Origin: Motiliproteus sp041586735
GTDB lineage: Bacteria > Pseudomonadota > Gammaproteobacteria > Pseudomonadales > Balneatricaceae
Length of the DNA stretch: 64,000 nucleotides
Direction of reading: 5' to 3'
NCBI GenBank assembly: GCA_041586735.1
Contig: JBFGZQ010000001.1
Location: 124,001 to 188,000, forward strand
Position numbers and translations under genes: made by a program. Below the pieces are notes generated by a model, which was given only the letters and a program-made list of their open reading frames with translations, was not told the origin of the DNA and did no database searches. Each line of letters opens with the position of its first letter. The first letter of the stretch is position 1. This document shows, piece by piece, positions 45,124 to 54,019 of this stretch.

Positions 45124-45861
45124 TTAGCTTAGCTCTGCGGCAAACAGGTAGCCCTCGCCATGGACGGTGAGGAAATATTCCGGCGCCTTGGGGTTCAGCT
45201 CCATCTTATTGCGCAGGCGTCGGATCAGCACATCGATAGTGCGATCACTGGGTGTATCGACCCGATGATCGATCAGGCTCAGTAGCCGTTCACGGCTCAG
45301 CACCTGGTTGGGATAGGCGACAAAAGCCACCAGCACCTCGTATTCGGCTTTTGTCAGCCGTACGGGTTGGCCATCGCAACTCAGCTTGCGTTGCGCAATA
45401 TCGAAACGCCAGGGACCGAAGTGGCTGGCCACATCTTCCGCGTCGCCTGACGGGTCGGCAAGGCCATCGAGGGCCTGTTGTCGCGCTTGATCGACCCGCG
45501 CTATCCGCCACAGCAGGTTTTTTACTCTGACCAGTAGCTCGCGTAATTCGACGGGTTTGGTGACATAGTCGTCGGCCCCCATCTCCAGGCCGACGATACG
45601 ATCGACGGCATCGGTGCGTCCCGTCACCAGGATGATACCGACGTCGGAATGGCTGCGCAGCTCACGGGTTAACGCCAGGCCATCCTCATCGGGCAGGTTG
45701 ATATCCAGCATGATCAGATCGATGGCTTGCGCCGCCAGAATGCCGCGCATCTGCTGGCCATTTTCGGCTTCGCTGACCCGATAGCCGGCCTGTTCGAAAT
45801 AGCCGCACAGTTTGGTCCGGGTGACGGGTTCGTCTTCGACGATCAAGACCTGATAGCTCAT
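45124..45861 (-). CDS. torR: Response regulator TorR (OmpR type)
   Basis: 245 residues from ATG 45861 (MSYQVLIVEDE); the frame extends 27 codons upstream without family similarity. Receiver (about 1-120) with EDE acidic cluster, phospho-Asp in IMLDINLPD, Thr in ILVTGRTD and Lys in VTKPVE. C-terminal OmpR winged helix (about 150-243) with LTKAEYEVLVAFV, SRERLLSL and TIDVLIRRLRNKME. Phosphorylated TorR activates torECAD from the boxes at 46014-46066, which lie 150-205 bp upstream of its own divergent start. Confidence 0.93.
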   Translation of the reverse strand: MSYQVLIVEDEPVTRTKLCGYFEQAGYRVSEAENGQQMRGILAAQAIDLIMLDINLPDEDGLALTRELRSHSDVGIILVTGRTDAVDRIVGLEMGADDYVTKPVELRELLVRVKNLLWRIARVDQARQQALDGLADPSGDAEDVASHFGPWRFDIAQRKLSCDGQPVRLTKAEYEVLVAFVAYPNQVLSRERLLSLIDHRVDTPSDRTIDVLIRRLRNKMELNPKAPEYFLTVHGEGYLFAAELS

Positions 45862-46013
45862 GCCTACATCCTGTTGTGCGTAGTCAAAGTGAGACGGGAT
45901 CGATGCTTTTCTGCAGAGCCACCCTTGGCACGGCATCCTCATGGAAAATCATAGTAATTCTACGGTTTGGTCATTCTACGGTTAATTGATAGCGCCTGGC
46001 TATCTGTTAACAA

Positions 46014-46085
46014 TTTTTCATATTTGTTCATGGGCTGTTCATGATGGCCGGCAGCGCCGTTCATATCGGTGCGCTAACCTATAAA
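46014..46085 (+). promoter_or_regulatory. torECAD promoter with four TorR boxes
   Basis: Against the E. coli tor box CTGTTCATAT, four decamers fit: TTTTTCATAT (46014-46023), TTGTTCATGG (46024-46033), CTGTTCATGA (46035-46044) and CCGTTCATAT (46057-46066). Three are spaced about one helical turn apart and the fourth lies further down, overlapping the -35 position for the -10 TATAAA at 46080-46085. The arrangement resembles the E. coli torC promoter. Confidence 0.85.
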
Positions 46086-46213
46086 AAACCAACAGGCAGG
46101 ACGCGGGAACTGGATGGGTAAGCCGTTCAGTTGGCCGATGCTAACTATTAGCGCTGCGCTAAAGCAGTGTCTTGCCGCCCACCGACCCTATAGCAATCTG
46201 ACTGGAGTGCCCC

Positions 46214-46381
46214 ATGAGTAACAATCCTGACCCGAATGATGATGTCTCTTTGGCCTGTGAATCTAAGGCTTTTGTACTGGTGGCTGCGGTGCTGGTGCCT
46301 GTGATTAGCGTTGCCCTGATTGTGGTGTACGGCTTTAGCATCTGGATCGCACAGATGTTTATGGGCCCCCCTGGGCACTGA
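46214..46381 (+). CDS. torE: Small membrane protein TorE (NapE/TorE family)
   Basis: 55 residues, ATG 46214 with TGGAG nine bases upstream. A soluble acidic N-terminus is followed by one membrane helix; SKAFVLVAAVLVPVISVALIVV, GFSIWIAQM and the end GPPGH fit the NapE/TorE family. Shewanella tor operons likewise begin with torE. Its role is not known; it is not needed for catalysis. torC starts 45 bp downstream. Too short for most gene finders to call confidently. Confidence 0.9.
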   Translation: MSNNPDPNDDVSLACESKAFVLVAAVLVPVISVALIVVYGFSIWIAQMFMGPPGH

Positions 46382-46426
46382 TTCTTTGACTCTTTGATTG
46401 AAAATAACACCACAGGAATAGGGCTG

Positions 46427-47611
46427 ATGAAAGCATTTATCAAATTGATGTGGAAGGTGATCCGGGCACCCAGTACCCATTGGAGTCTGGGCGCGCTGAC
46501 CTTAGGCGGCTTTATTGCCGGGGTGCTCTTCTGGGGCGGCTTTAATACCGCCCTGGAAGTCACCAATACCGAGGAGTTCTGTATCGGTTGCCATGAGATG
46601 GCCGACAACGTCTACGTGGAGTTGCAGGAGACGGTGCACTGGTCGAACCATTCTGGCGTGCGGGCGACCTGTCCTGATTGTCATGTGCCGCATGACTGGA
46701 CGAGCAAGGTTGCGCGGAAAATGCAGGCCAGTAAAGAGGTCTGGGGGGCGTTGTTTGGCACGATCGATACCCGGGAAAAGTTTCTCGATAAGCGCTTGGA
46801 GCTAGCGCAGCACGAATGGCAACGGTTCTCCGCCAATAAGTCGCTGGAGTGCCGTAACTGTCATGATTACAAGAGCATGAACTTCGACGCCATGTCCGAA
46901 AAGGCTCAGGTACAGATGCGCCGGGCGGCAGAGCGCGACCAGAGTTGCCTTGACTGTCACAAAGGCATTGCCCATCAGTTGCCAGACCAAATGGAAGGCG
47001 TCTCTGAAGCCTTTGCCCAGTTGGAGCAGTCCACCGCGGTGTCCCGCTTTGAGGTCGGCAGCAGTTACTACAGCGTACGCCAGTTGCCCCTCTACGAAGA
47101 TGTGACACTGCAGATCGGAGCCGGTCAGCTTGATCCGGTTACCTCGGTGAAGGTGCTGGAGGTGAATGGCGACAAGTTGAAGGTGGAGCTTGGCGGTTGG
47201 CGCAAGACCAAAGGCTTTGGCAGGGTGGTTAATGAAGACTTTGGCTTCAATATTGTTTCCGGCTTCTTGACCAAAGAGGTCGCCCAGAGCGACAACTATA
47301 TCAAGGCATTTGAAACCAAAGAGGACGATCTGACTGGCCTGGATTGGCAGCGGGTTAGCATCGAGCTGTGGATGAAAGCTCAGGCGTTATCGGACTCGAC
47401 TGAGCCGCTGTGGGATTACGCTAAGGAGACCTATAGGAGCAGCTGTAGCGTCTGCCATACCCAACCGGACGAGAACCATTTTGATGCTAATACCTGGCCG
47501 GGCATGTTCAACGGCATGCAGTCCTTCGTCAATCTCGATGGCGACACCCAGGCGTTGGTGCTGAAGTATTTGCAGAAACACTCGTCAGACTTTAACGATG
47601 CGAGCCATTGA
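46427..47611 (+). CDS. torC: Pentahaem c-type cytochrome TorC
   Basis: 394 residues from ATG 46427 (CAGGAA ahead), 11 codons inside the longest frame. An N-terminal membrane anchor (about 20-42) precedes four CxxCH haem sites of the NirT/NapC type (CIGCH, CPDCH, CRNCH, CLDCH). A C-terminal domain has a fifth, CSVCH, as in true TorC. It takes electrons from the menaquinol pool and passes them to TorA in the periplasm. In E. coli, apo-TorC also inhibits TorS signalling through the C-terminal domain. Confidence 0.95.
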   Translation: MKAFIKLMWKVIRAPSTHWSLGALTLGGFIAGVLFWGGFNTALEVTNTEEFCIGCHEMADNVYVELQETVHWSNHSGVRATCPDCHVPHDWTSKVARKMQASKEVWGALFGTIDTREKFLDKRLELAQHEWQRFSANKSLECRNCHDYKSMNFDAMSEKAQVQMRRAAERDQSCLDCHKGIAHQLPDQMEGVSEAFAQLEQSTAVSRFEVGSSYYSVRQLPLYEDVTLQIGAGQLDPVTSVKVLEVNGDKLKVELGGWRKTKGFGRVVNEDFGFNIVSGFLTKEVAQSDNYIKAFETKEDDLTGLDWQRVSIELWMKAQALSDSTEPLWDYAKETYRSSCSVCHTQPDENHFDANTWPGMFNGMQSFVNLDGDTQALVLKYLQKHSSDFNDASH

Positions 47612-47684
47612 TCAAACCCGGTTGATATAGCCAAGAGTGGTATTGGTTAGGGTCGTCGGATTCGAAAAGATTAAGGAGATGAAC

Positions 47685-50147
47685 ATGTCGGTTAGTCGAC
47701 GCAGATTTTTACAGGGCATCTTGACGTCAGGAGCGCTGGCGCTGGTCGGGCCCAGCTTGTTAGTGAGCAAGGTTGAGGCCAGTGACGAGGCTGGGCGCTG
47801 GAAAATTACCGGCTCCCACTGGGGCGCCTTCCGGGCTAGGATCTACGCGGGTAAGGTGGTTGAGATCAAACCTTTTGAGTTGGATCAGCACCCCACCGAT
47901 ATGCTCAACGGCATCCAGGGGCTTATTTACAGCCCCTCACGGATCCGCTATCCCATGGTGCGCTATGACTGGTATTTGAAACGCCATCACAGCGATACCC
48001 GTCAGCGCGGAGATAATCGCTTTATCCGAGTGACCTGGGATGAGGCGTTGGACCTGTTTTATGAAGAGCTCGAAAGGGTGCAAACCAGTTACGGCCCCTG
48101 GGCGCTGTTTGCGGGTCAGAGCGGCTGGCGCCAGACCGGACAGCTGCATAGCTGCGGCAACCATATGCAGCGTGCTATCGCCATGCACGGCAATTCGGTG
48201 AAGAAAGTGGGCGATTACTCCACCGGTGCCGGGCAGACGATTCTGCCCTACGTGCTGGGCTCCACCGAGGTGTATGCCCAGGGGACCTCCTGGTCGAAGA
48301 TTCTGGATAACAGCAAGGTGGTTATCCTTTGGGCCTCAGATATGGTTAAAAACCTTCAGGTCGGCTGGAACTGTGAAACGCATGAAGCCTATGCCTATCT
48401 TGAAGCGCTGAAGCAGAAATCTGCCGCTGGAGATATCCGGGTCATTAGCATCGATCCGGTACGCTCTAAAACCCAGAAATATCTGGGCTGCGAGCAGCAG
48501 TACCTCAATCCGCAAACCGACGTGCCCTTTATGCTGGCGATCGCGCATACGCTCTATACCGAGCAGCTGCATGACGCCAAGTTCCTGGGCACCTATTGTC
48601 TGGGCTTTGATGACTTCCTGCCGTACCTGCTGGGGAAGGGAGAGGACCGCATAGAGAAGACGCCTGAATGGGCGGCGTCGATCTGCGGGGTCGAGGCGGA
48701 TGATATTCGTGAACTGGCACGGCTGATGGCGAGCAACCGTACGCAGCTTCTTTTCGGCTGGTGTATTCAGCGGCAGCAGCACGGCGAGCAGCCTTACTGG
48801 ATGGGCGCGGTATTGGCGGCGATGTTGGGGCAGATCGGTCTACCGGGAGGCGGCATCAGCTACGCCCACCATTACAGCTCGATCGGGGTGCCTTCGTCGG
48901 GTGCCAGCGGCCCGGGAGGCTTCCCCCGCAATGTCGACAAATTCAAGAACCCGCGGCACGAGAGCGAAGACTTCAAACACTACAGCAGCACTATTCCGGT
49001 GGCCCGCTGGGTCGATGCGCTGCTCGAACCGGGCAAAGAGATCGAGTACAACGGCGCCAAAGTCGTGTATCCGGACATCAAGATGCTGGTGATGAGCGGC
49101 TGCAACCCCTGGCACCACCACCAGGATAAGAACCGCATGAAGCAGGCGTTCCAGAAACTGGAAACGGTGGTGGCGGTGGACTTCACCTGGACCGCTTCCT
49201 GCCGCTTCTCCGATATCGTGCTGCCGGCCTGCACCCAGTTCGAACGCAACGATATCGACCTGTATGGCTCGTATAGCGGCAAGGGGGTGATCGCGATGCA
49301 GAAGCTGGTGGATCCGCTGTTTCAGTCGAAAACCGATTTCGAGATCTTCACCGGCCTATGCCGTCGCTTTGGCCGTGATCAGGAGTACAGTCGCAAGCAA
49401 AATGAGATGGAGTGGCTCGAATCCCTGTATGAAGACTGCCGCGAGGCCAATCAGCCCCAGTTCCCGATGCCGGCGTTCAGAGAGTTCTGGCGTGATGGCT
49501 ATGTGGCGTTCGGTGCCGGCAAGCCTTGGGTGCGGCATGCCGACTTCCGTGAAGATCCCGAGATCAACGCGCTGGGAACCCCGTCAGGCTTTATCGAAAT
49601 ATTCAGCCGTAAGATCGCCCGTTTTGGCTATGACGACTGCCAGGGCCACCCCATGTGGTTTGAAAAGAACGAGCGTTCGCATGGCGGACCGGGCTCGGAG
49701 CGCTACCCGATATGGATGCAATCTTGTCACCCGGATCAGCGTCTGCACTCACAGCTCTGTGATTCTGAAGCCTACCGCGCCACCTACGCGGTGCAGGGAC
49801 GTGAGCCGGTATTTATCAGCCCCACAGATGCCCAGGCACGGGGGATCAAGGATGGCGACCTGGTGCGGGTCTATAACGATCGCGGCCAACTGCTGGCCGG
49901 TGCTCGGGTCTCCGACGACTACGCGCCAGGCGTGATTCGAATCCAAGAGGGTGCCTGGTACGGTCCCGTGGACGAGACAATCGGGGCGCTGGATACCTAC
50001 GGCGATCCGAACACCCTGACCCAGGATATAGGCACCTCCCAGCTGGCGCAGGCCGTCAGCGCGAATACCTGCCTAGTGGAGATCGAAAAATTCACCGCTA
50101 AGGCTCCCGCAGTCACCGCCTTTGGTGGACCTAAAGAGATGGCATAG
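47685..50147 (+). CDS. torA: TMAO reductase TorA, molybdenum enzyme
   Basis: 820 residues from ATG 47685, six bases after AAGGAG; the ATG at 47679 directly abuts that site. The Tat signal SRRRFLQG sends the folded, cofactor-loaded enzyme to the periplasm. The mature chain follows the DMSO-reductase family: KITGSHWGAFRARIYAGKV, WDEALDLFYEEL, the Ser-ligand region SYGGYST-like GDYSTGAGQ, VILWASDMVKNLQVGWN, ISIDPVRSKTQKY and the C-terminal molybdopterin domain (IRIQEGAWYGP). It lacks an N-terminal Fe-S cluster motif, as TorA does. It reduces trimethylamine N-oxide to trimethylamine. Confidence 0.95.
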   Translation: MSVSRRRFLQGILTSGALALVGPSLLVSKVEASDEAGRWKITGSHWGAFRARIYAGKVVEIKPFELDQHPTDMLNGIQGLIYSPSRIRYPMVRYDWYLKRHHSDTRQRGDNRFIRVTWDEALDLFYEELERVQTSYGPWALFAGQSGWRQTGQLHSCGNHMQRAIAMHGNSVKKVGDYSTGAGQTILPYVLGSTEVYAQGTSWSKILDNSKVVILWASDMVKNLQVGWNCETHEAYAYLEALKQKSAAGDIRVISIDPVRSKTQKYLGCEQQYLNPQTDVPFMLAIAHTLYTEQLHDAKFLGTYCLGFDDFLPYLLGKGEDRIEKTPEWAASICGVEADDIRELARLMASNRTQLLFGWCIQRQQHGEQPYWMGAVLAAMLGQIGLPGGGISYAHHYSSIGVPSSGASGPGGFPRNVDKFKNPRHESEDFKHYSSTIPVARWVDALLEPGKEIEYNGAKVVYPDIKMLVMSGCNPWHHHQDKNRMKQAFQKLETVVAVDFTWTASCRFSDIVLPACTQFERNDIDLYGSYSGKGVIAMQKLVDPLFQSKTDFEIFTGLCRRFGRDQEYSRKQNEMEWLESLYEDCREANQPQFPMPAFREFWRDGYVAFGAGKPWVRHADFREDPEINALGTPSGFIEIFSRKIARFGYDDCQGHPMWFEKNERSHGGPGSERYPIWMQSCHPDQRLHSQLCDSEAYRATYAVQGREPVFISPTDAQARGIKDGDLVRVYNDRGQLLAGARVSDDYAPGVIRIQEGAWYGPVDETIGALDTYGDPNTLTQDIGTSQLAQAVSANTCLVEIEKFTAKAPAVTAFGGPKEMA

Positions 50148-50191
50148 CGAGATTCAGGGGCTCGGTGCTGAGCCCCTGATGCCGCTAACAG

Positions 50192-50899
50192 ATGAGAACA
50201 AACACAATGATTCAGACATATGCAGAGGATGCCGAAGCACGTGCCAGCATCTACTGGTGGCTCTCCACGCTGTTCGCCAAGGAGGTCGGTAGCGATCAGC
50301 TCAAGGTCTATTGGGGGCAGCAAGGACAGGTGTTCCTGGAGGGGTTGGCCGAGGCGCTACCGGCCATCGATGCGCGGGACTCTCTGGAGCGGCTAAAACA
50401 GGCACTGACTAGCCTGAAACAGATGCCGCAACCCCACCTGGAGTTGGCGGCAGACTTCGCCCAGTCCTTCCTCGGCGACAACCGAACCTCCGCGCTGCCC
50501 TATGCCTCGGTTTACCTGTCAGACGGCGGGCAGCTGTTTCAGGAGCCTCATGATGAGATGCTGGCACTGCTTAAATCCCAGGGGCTGGCGGTCACCGAGC
50601 AGTTCAAGGAGCCCGCGGATCACCTGGCGATCATGCTGGACTATCTGGGTAATCAGGTACTACGGCTGCTAGAAGCAAAGACCGATTCGCAACGCGCGGC
50701 GTTGTATCGGCAGCAGCAGGATTTTATCGAAGAGCGCCTGCTGACCTGGGTGCCAGAATTTAAGCAACGCTGCGAACGCATCACCGGTAGCGGTTTCTAT
50801 CCCGCCGTTGCCGGATTGTTGGGTGATTTTCTTAAGGCAGAGCAGGCGTATCTGGCAGAGCAGCTGGGTGTTGCGGAGCATCTCCCTAGTCGGTCTTAG
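50192..50899 (+). CDS. torD: TorA-specific chaperone TorD
   Basis: 235 residues from ATG 50192 or 230 from ATG 50207; neither has a clear ribosome site. All-helical TorD/DmsD fold, with LPYASVYLSDGGQLFQEPHDEMLALLKSQGL and EPADHLAIMLDYLG, the family signature. TorD binds the TorA Tat signal and helps cofactor insertion before export. It is the last gene of torECAD, 44 bp after torA, and is followed by a hairpin terminator. Confidence 0.94.
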   Translation: MRTNTMIQTYAEDAEARASIYWWLSTLFAKEVGSDQLKVYWGQQGQVFLEGLAEALPAIDARDSLERLKQALTSLKQMPQPHLELAADFAQSFLGDNRTSALPYASVYLSDGGQLFQEPHDEMLALLKSQGLAVTEQFKEPADHLAIMLDYLGNQVLRLLEAKTDSQRAALYRQQQDFIEERLLTWVPEFKQRCERITGSGFYPAVAGLLGDFLKAEQAYLAEQLGVAEHLPSRS

Positions 50900-50939
50900 A
50901 GGGGAGCATATGAGGTATCACGCAGTAGTAGAAAGCCAA

Positions 50940-50966
50940 GAAGCCGCCATCAATGGCAGCTTCTTT
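50940..50966 (+). terminator. Probable terminator of torECAD
   Basis: GAAGCCGCCAT…ATGGCAGCTTC forms a stem with a single bulge or mismatch, followed by TTTAATT. It lies about 40 bp after the torD stop. Confidence 0.65.
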
Positions 50967-51387
50967 AATTGAATCCTTCACCGCTGCCCAGCAACTCCTT
51001 TTGGTGGCACCTCCGATGTGTCCGTGCAGCTTGGTAGGCACTTTAGGCCTGCTGAGCCAGGTAAGCCATAGGAAAAATTCCTAGATTGCGGTGCTGCGGC
51101 ATATTAACTCAGCGGCCGTTTTGGCATGAGTCCTCAACAACCCGTATATCCGCGCCTATTTGTCCGTCAGGTGAATAGTATTGAAGGGCGTATATTCGAG
51201 AAGCATTGTGGATACGTAAAGAAAAGCCCCATAGTGAGAATTAGGTAACACCTATGGGGCGGTTGGTAGTCAATGCGGAATCTGAGCTACTCCCTGAGTA
51301 TAGACGCTGTACGCGGTGTGTGTTGCCGGCCTATCGGTATCGTTGCTGAACAGGCTTGAGCGCACCGAGTACTGAGGCGGTGAATGG
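50967..51387. other. Spacer between torD and convergent hydrolase
   Basis: 421 bp with no credible frame. It contains the minus-strand terminator at 51217-51260 and nothing else I can support. Confidence 0.55.
51217..51260 (-). terminator. Rho-independent terminator, minus strand
   Basis: A perfect 9-bp stem GCCCCATAG (51226-51234) / CTATGGGGC (51252-51260). Read on the minus strand it is followed by TTTTCTTTA. It would end the NUDIX-hydrolase transcript, about 130 bp after the hydrolase stop. Confidence 0.72.
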
Positions 51388-52197
51388 CTATCGCGAATGG
51401 ATGAACTGCTTGATGCTGGATCTATAGTCGGGCTGTTCGGTGATGTTAATGTGGTCTGCCTGAGGGAATTCCCTAGTGGTTACGGGTCCTTGCCATAGCG
51501 ATCCCAGGCGCTGGGCGTGGCTAGGGGGCGTGATCTGATCTTGCCCTGCAATCAGATTCAGCAACGGCTGGCTAAGGGTCGGGGCTAGGCGGTCGGATTC
51601 AAAACGATGCTTCATCAGCCAGGCCAGCGGTAGCCGGGGATACTTAGCGCGCGCCAGAGCGGGAAAGCTATCAAAAGCTGTAATCAATATGGCCGCAGCG
51701 ACAGCGCGCTCTGAGGCCACATAGGTGGCAATGCCCGAGCCTAACGAGCGCCCCATGACCACAACTCGTTGCCAGGGGATCGCTTGTTGCTGATGGATCT
51801 GATCGAGTAACCAGACGGCATCCTCTTTGAGTGCCGTTTCTGACGGCTTCCCCCCGCTTTGACCATAACCACGATAGTTGATCAGTAGGAGCGAGCATTG
51901 CAGTGGCTGTAGCGTCTCGATATTGCCGCTGATCTCTTCGGCATTGCCGCCGTAGTAGACTAGCAATGGTGCATCAGCATCGGGATGGCGTCGAAACCAG
52001 CCTCGAAGCTGGGTGCCATCATCACGCTCAAAGCTAATCGCATCGTCCTGATAGCGCTGTTCAGCCGCCGGCGCTAACGGCTGTGTTTGGAATACACTGT
52101 GATCCTGGCTCAGATAGATCAGCCCAAAGAAGGTCGCTATGACCACTAATCCGCCCAGTAAAATCCACAATAGCCATGTCCACATATTAGAGTCCAA
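51388..52197 (-). CDS. Membrane-anchored alpha/beta hydrolase
   Basis: 269 residues. One N-terminal helix (about 6-28) should anchor it to the inner membrane. The alpha/beta fold shows NYRGYGQSGGKPSE, nucleophile elbow GRSLGSG with Ser about 150, the acid in AGQDQITPP and a final His in QADHINI. This is the YfhR/BEM46-like group of serine hydrolases with unknown substrate. It overlaps the NUDIX gene by 11 bases, so the two are translated together. Confidence 0.9.
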   Translation of the reverse strand: MDSNMWTWLLWILLGGLVVIATFFGLIYLSQDHSVFQTQPLAPAAEQRYQDDAISFERDDGTQLRGWFRRHPDADAPLLVYYGGNAEEISGNIETLQPLQCSLLLINYRGYGQSGGKPSETALKEDAVWLLDQIHQQQAIPWQRVVVMGRSLGSGIATYVASERAVAAAILITAFDSFPALARAKYPRLPLAWLMKHRFESDRLAPTLSQPLLNLIAGQDQITPPSHAQRLGSLWQGPVTTREFPQADHINITEQPDYRSSIKQFIHSR

Positions 52198-52795
52198 ATT
52201 CGCTGCGTTGCAGCGCCAGCCGCTGTAATACGGCGATGCTGAACAGATCGGTGATCCGCCCGTCGAGCGTCATCGCCAAGGCTTCATCAAAGGGCAAGCG
52301 TTTAATCGTCAGCAACTCGGTGGCATCAAAATCGGTATCAGCCTGGCTGAGTTGCCGTGCCACGAAGGCGACGCCGACTTCATCGGTGACCGAGTTGGAG
52401 AGATGGACTCGCATCAGTTCGGTCATGGTTGCTGCGCTAAGTCCGGTCTCTTCGCGGAGCTCCTTGTGGGCGCCGGCTAAGGGCGGTTCGCCCACCGGAT
52501 GCCCCCCCATAGGGACTTCCCAGCTGTATTGGTCGAGTGGATAACGCTGTTGACCGACTAGCCAGGTATAGCCCTGGGCATCTATAGGTACGATCGCGAT
52601 AGCCTGATTACGAAATTTGACCAGCCCGTAGATGCCCGGATTGCCGCTGGGTGATAGCACCTGATCTTCGCGCACCTTGATCCAGGGGTTTTCATACACC
52701 CAGCGGGAGGCCAGGGTGGTCCAGGTAGCGTTGGGCGTTGCCGGGCTGTTGCTAGCGATAGGCTCTTTGGAGGTCACAGGTTTATTAGTGGTCAC
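52187..52795 (-). CDS. NUDIX hydrolase, ADP-ribose pyrophosphatase-like
   Basis: 202 residues. The Nudix box GGHPVGE…KELREETGL (about 100-122) keeps the metal-binding Glu pairs, with Lys in place of the first Arg of REUxEE. The surrounding fold (QYSWEVPMGGH, LRVHLSNSVTDEVGVAFVAR) resembles the ADP-ribose/GDP-mannose branch. The N-terminal 25 residues are low-complexity (TNKPVT…NSPATPN), and the true start may be an internal one. First gene of a two-gene unit with the hydrolase. Confidence 0.88.
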   Translation of the reverse strand: MTTNKPVTSKEPIASNSPATPNATWTTLASRWVYENPWIKVREDQVLSPSGNPGIYGLVKFRNQAIAIVPIDAQGYTWLVGQQRYPLDQYSWEVPMGGHPVGEPPLAGAHKELREETGLSAATMTELMRVHLSNSVTDEVGVAFVARQLSQADTDFDATELLTIKRLPFDEALAMTLDGRITDLFSIAVLQRLALQRSEFGL

Positions 52796-52944
52796 AGGTT
52801 TAGGGGTCGTCGACAGGGTTGGCCAGCATAGCCTAGGGCGGGCTAGGCGAACAGCTGCAATCAGCCGTTAACCATCAACCTCCCGAAAAGGGGCGCTCAG
52901 CGAGGCGCTTGTCACCTATAATGGCTGCTCTGTGTCAGGCTGTT

Positions 52945-52998
52945 GTTGTAGTTGTCGTTATAGTTATAGTTATAGTTATGGTTGTAGTTATGGTTATG
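52945..52998. repeat. Nine imperfect GTTATA-type hexamers
   Basis: Nine consecutive hexamers of the form GTT(A/G)T(A/G/C) run from 52945 to 52998, three of them identical GTTATA in a row. They lie about 90 bp before the xni start codon. Confidence 0.9.
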
Positions 52999-53089
52999 GG
53001 CGGATGGCTTGAAGCGCCGGCTACAGCGCCGTCAGCGGCTCGAAGGATCCGCCACGCGGGCGGCGGCCATTAATCTGTTTGGGAGTCTG

Positions 53090-53905
53090 ATGAAGCCACC
53101 GATTAAACTGTTATTGATTGATGCCATGAACCTGATCCGGCGTATCCATGCGGCGGTACCCGGTGAGGGCGAGGCGGCGATGGACGCGGCGCTAACCACC
53201 TCGGGTCAGGTCGTGGGCCGGCTGTTGAACCGCTTCGAACCGACCCACGGGGTCTGTGCCTTCGATGGCTGGGAGAAGAGTTGGCGTCACGCCGAGTATC
53301 CCGATTATAAGGCCGGCCGTAAGCCGATGGCCGATACGCTCAGGCTGGGGTTGCAACGGTTTCATCAACTGTTCCGTTATAAGGGGCTGCTCAGCCTGAC
53401 CTATACCGACTTCGAAGCCGACGATATCTTGATGACCCTGGCCAGCAAAACCCTCAACGCCGGCGGCGAGGTGGTGCTGGTCTCTACCGACAAGGGCTTT
53501 GCCCAGCTGCTGGCGCTGCAATCGGAGCATCTGCTGCTGTGGGATCACTTTGCCCGCCAGGAGGTCGATAGCGAGTTTGTCGAGCGCCGTTTTGGAGTCA
53601 AGCCCGCCCAGTTAGCGGACTATCTGGCGCTCTGTGGCGATACGACCAATCATATTCGCGGCATCGAGGGTATCGGGGCGAAAACCGCCGCCAAGCTGCT
53701 GGCAGAGTATGCAGACCTGGAGACAATTTTCGCCAATCTGGATGCACTGCCGCAGAAACAGGCGGCCAGACTGGCTGGGCGCTGGGAGCAGCTGGCTCAG
53801 GCGCGCCGCTTGGTGGGGTTGCGCAGTGACTTGTCGCTCGATTGTTCGTTGCGCGATTTTCGCCTCGGCGAGCGGATCGCCGCTCCTATGACCAAATCCG
53901 GTTGA
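53090..53905 (+). CDS. xni: Flap endonuclease Xni (ExoIX-like)
   Basis: 271 residues from ATG 53090 with GGGAG five bases ahead; a 27-codon upstream extension (from 53009) is basic and not family-like. 5'-3' exonuclease fold: LLLIDAMNLIRRIHA, VCAFDGWEKSWRHAEYPDYKAGRKPM, DFEADDILMTLA, VVLVSTDKGFAQLL. The helix-hairpin-helix region is GIEGIGAKTAAKLLAEY. It lacks the third acidic cluster of PolI-type nucleases, as Xni does. It binds and cuts flap DNA and may help Okazaki maturation. Tandem hexamers sit in its leader. Confidence 0.93.
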   Translation: MKPPIKLLLIDAMNLIRRIHAAVPGEGEAAMDAALTTSGQVVGRLLNRFEPTHGVCAFDGWEKSWRHAEYPDYKAGRKPMADTLRLGLQRFHQLFRYKGLLSLTYTDFEADDILMTLASKTLNAGGEVVLVSTDKGFAQLLALQSEHLLLWDHFARQEVDSEFVERRFGVKPAQLADYLALCGDTTNHIRGIEGIGAKTAAKLLAEYADLETIFANLDALPQKQAARLAGRWEQLAQARRLVGLRSDLSLDCSLRDFRLGERIAAPMTKSG

Positions 53906-54019
53906 GACTCCGGCTGTAACCCTGCGAGAGGCTTAACCTCGGGGTTCGAATTAAGGTAGAATCCGCCACCTTGATGCGGTCTTTGCGGCCTTCTTCTCCG
54001 AACATACTTAGGATGATCC

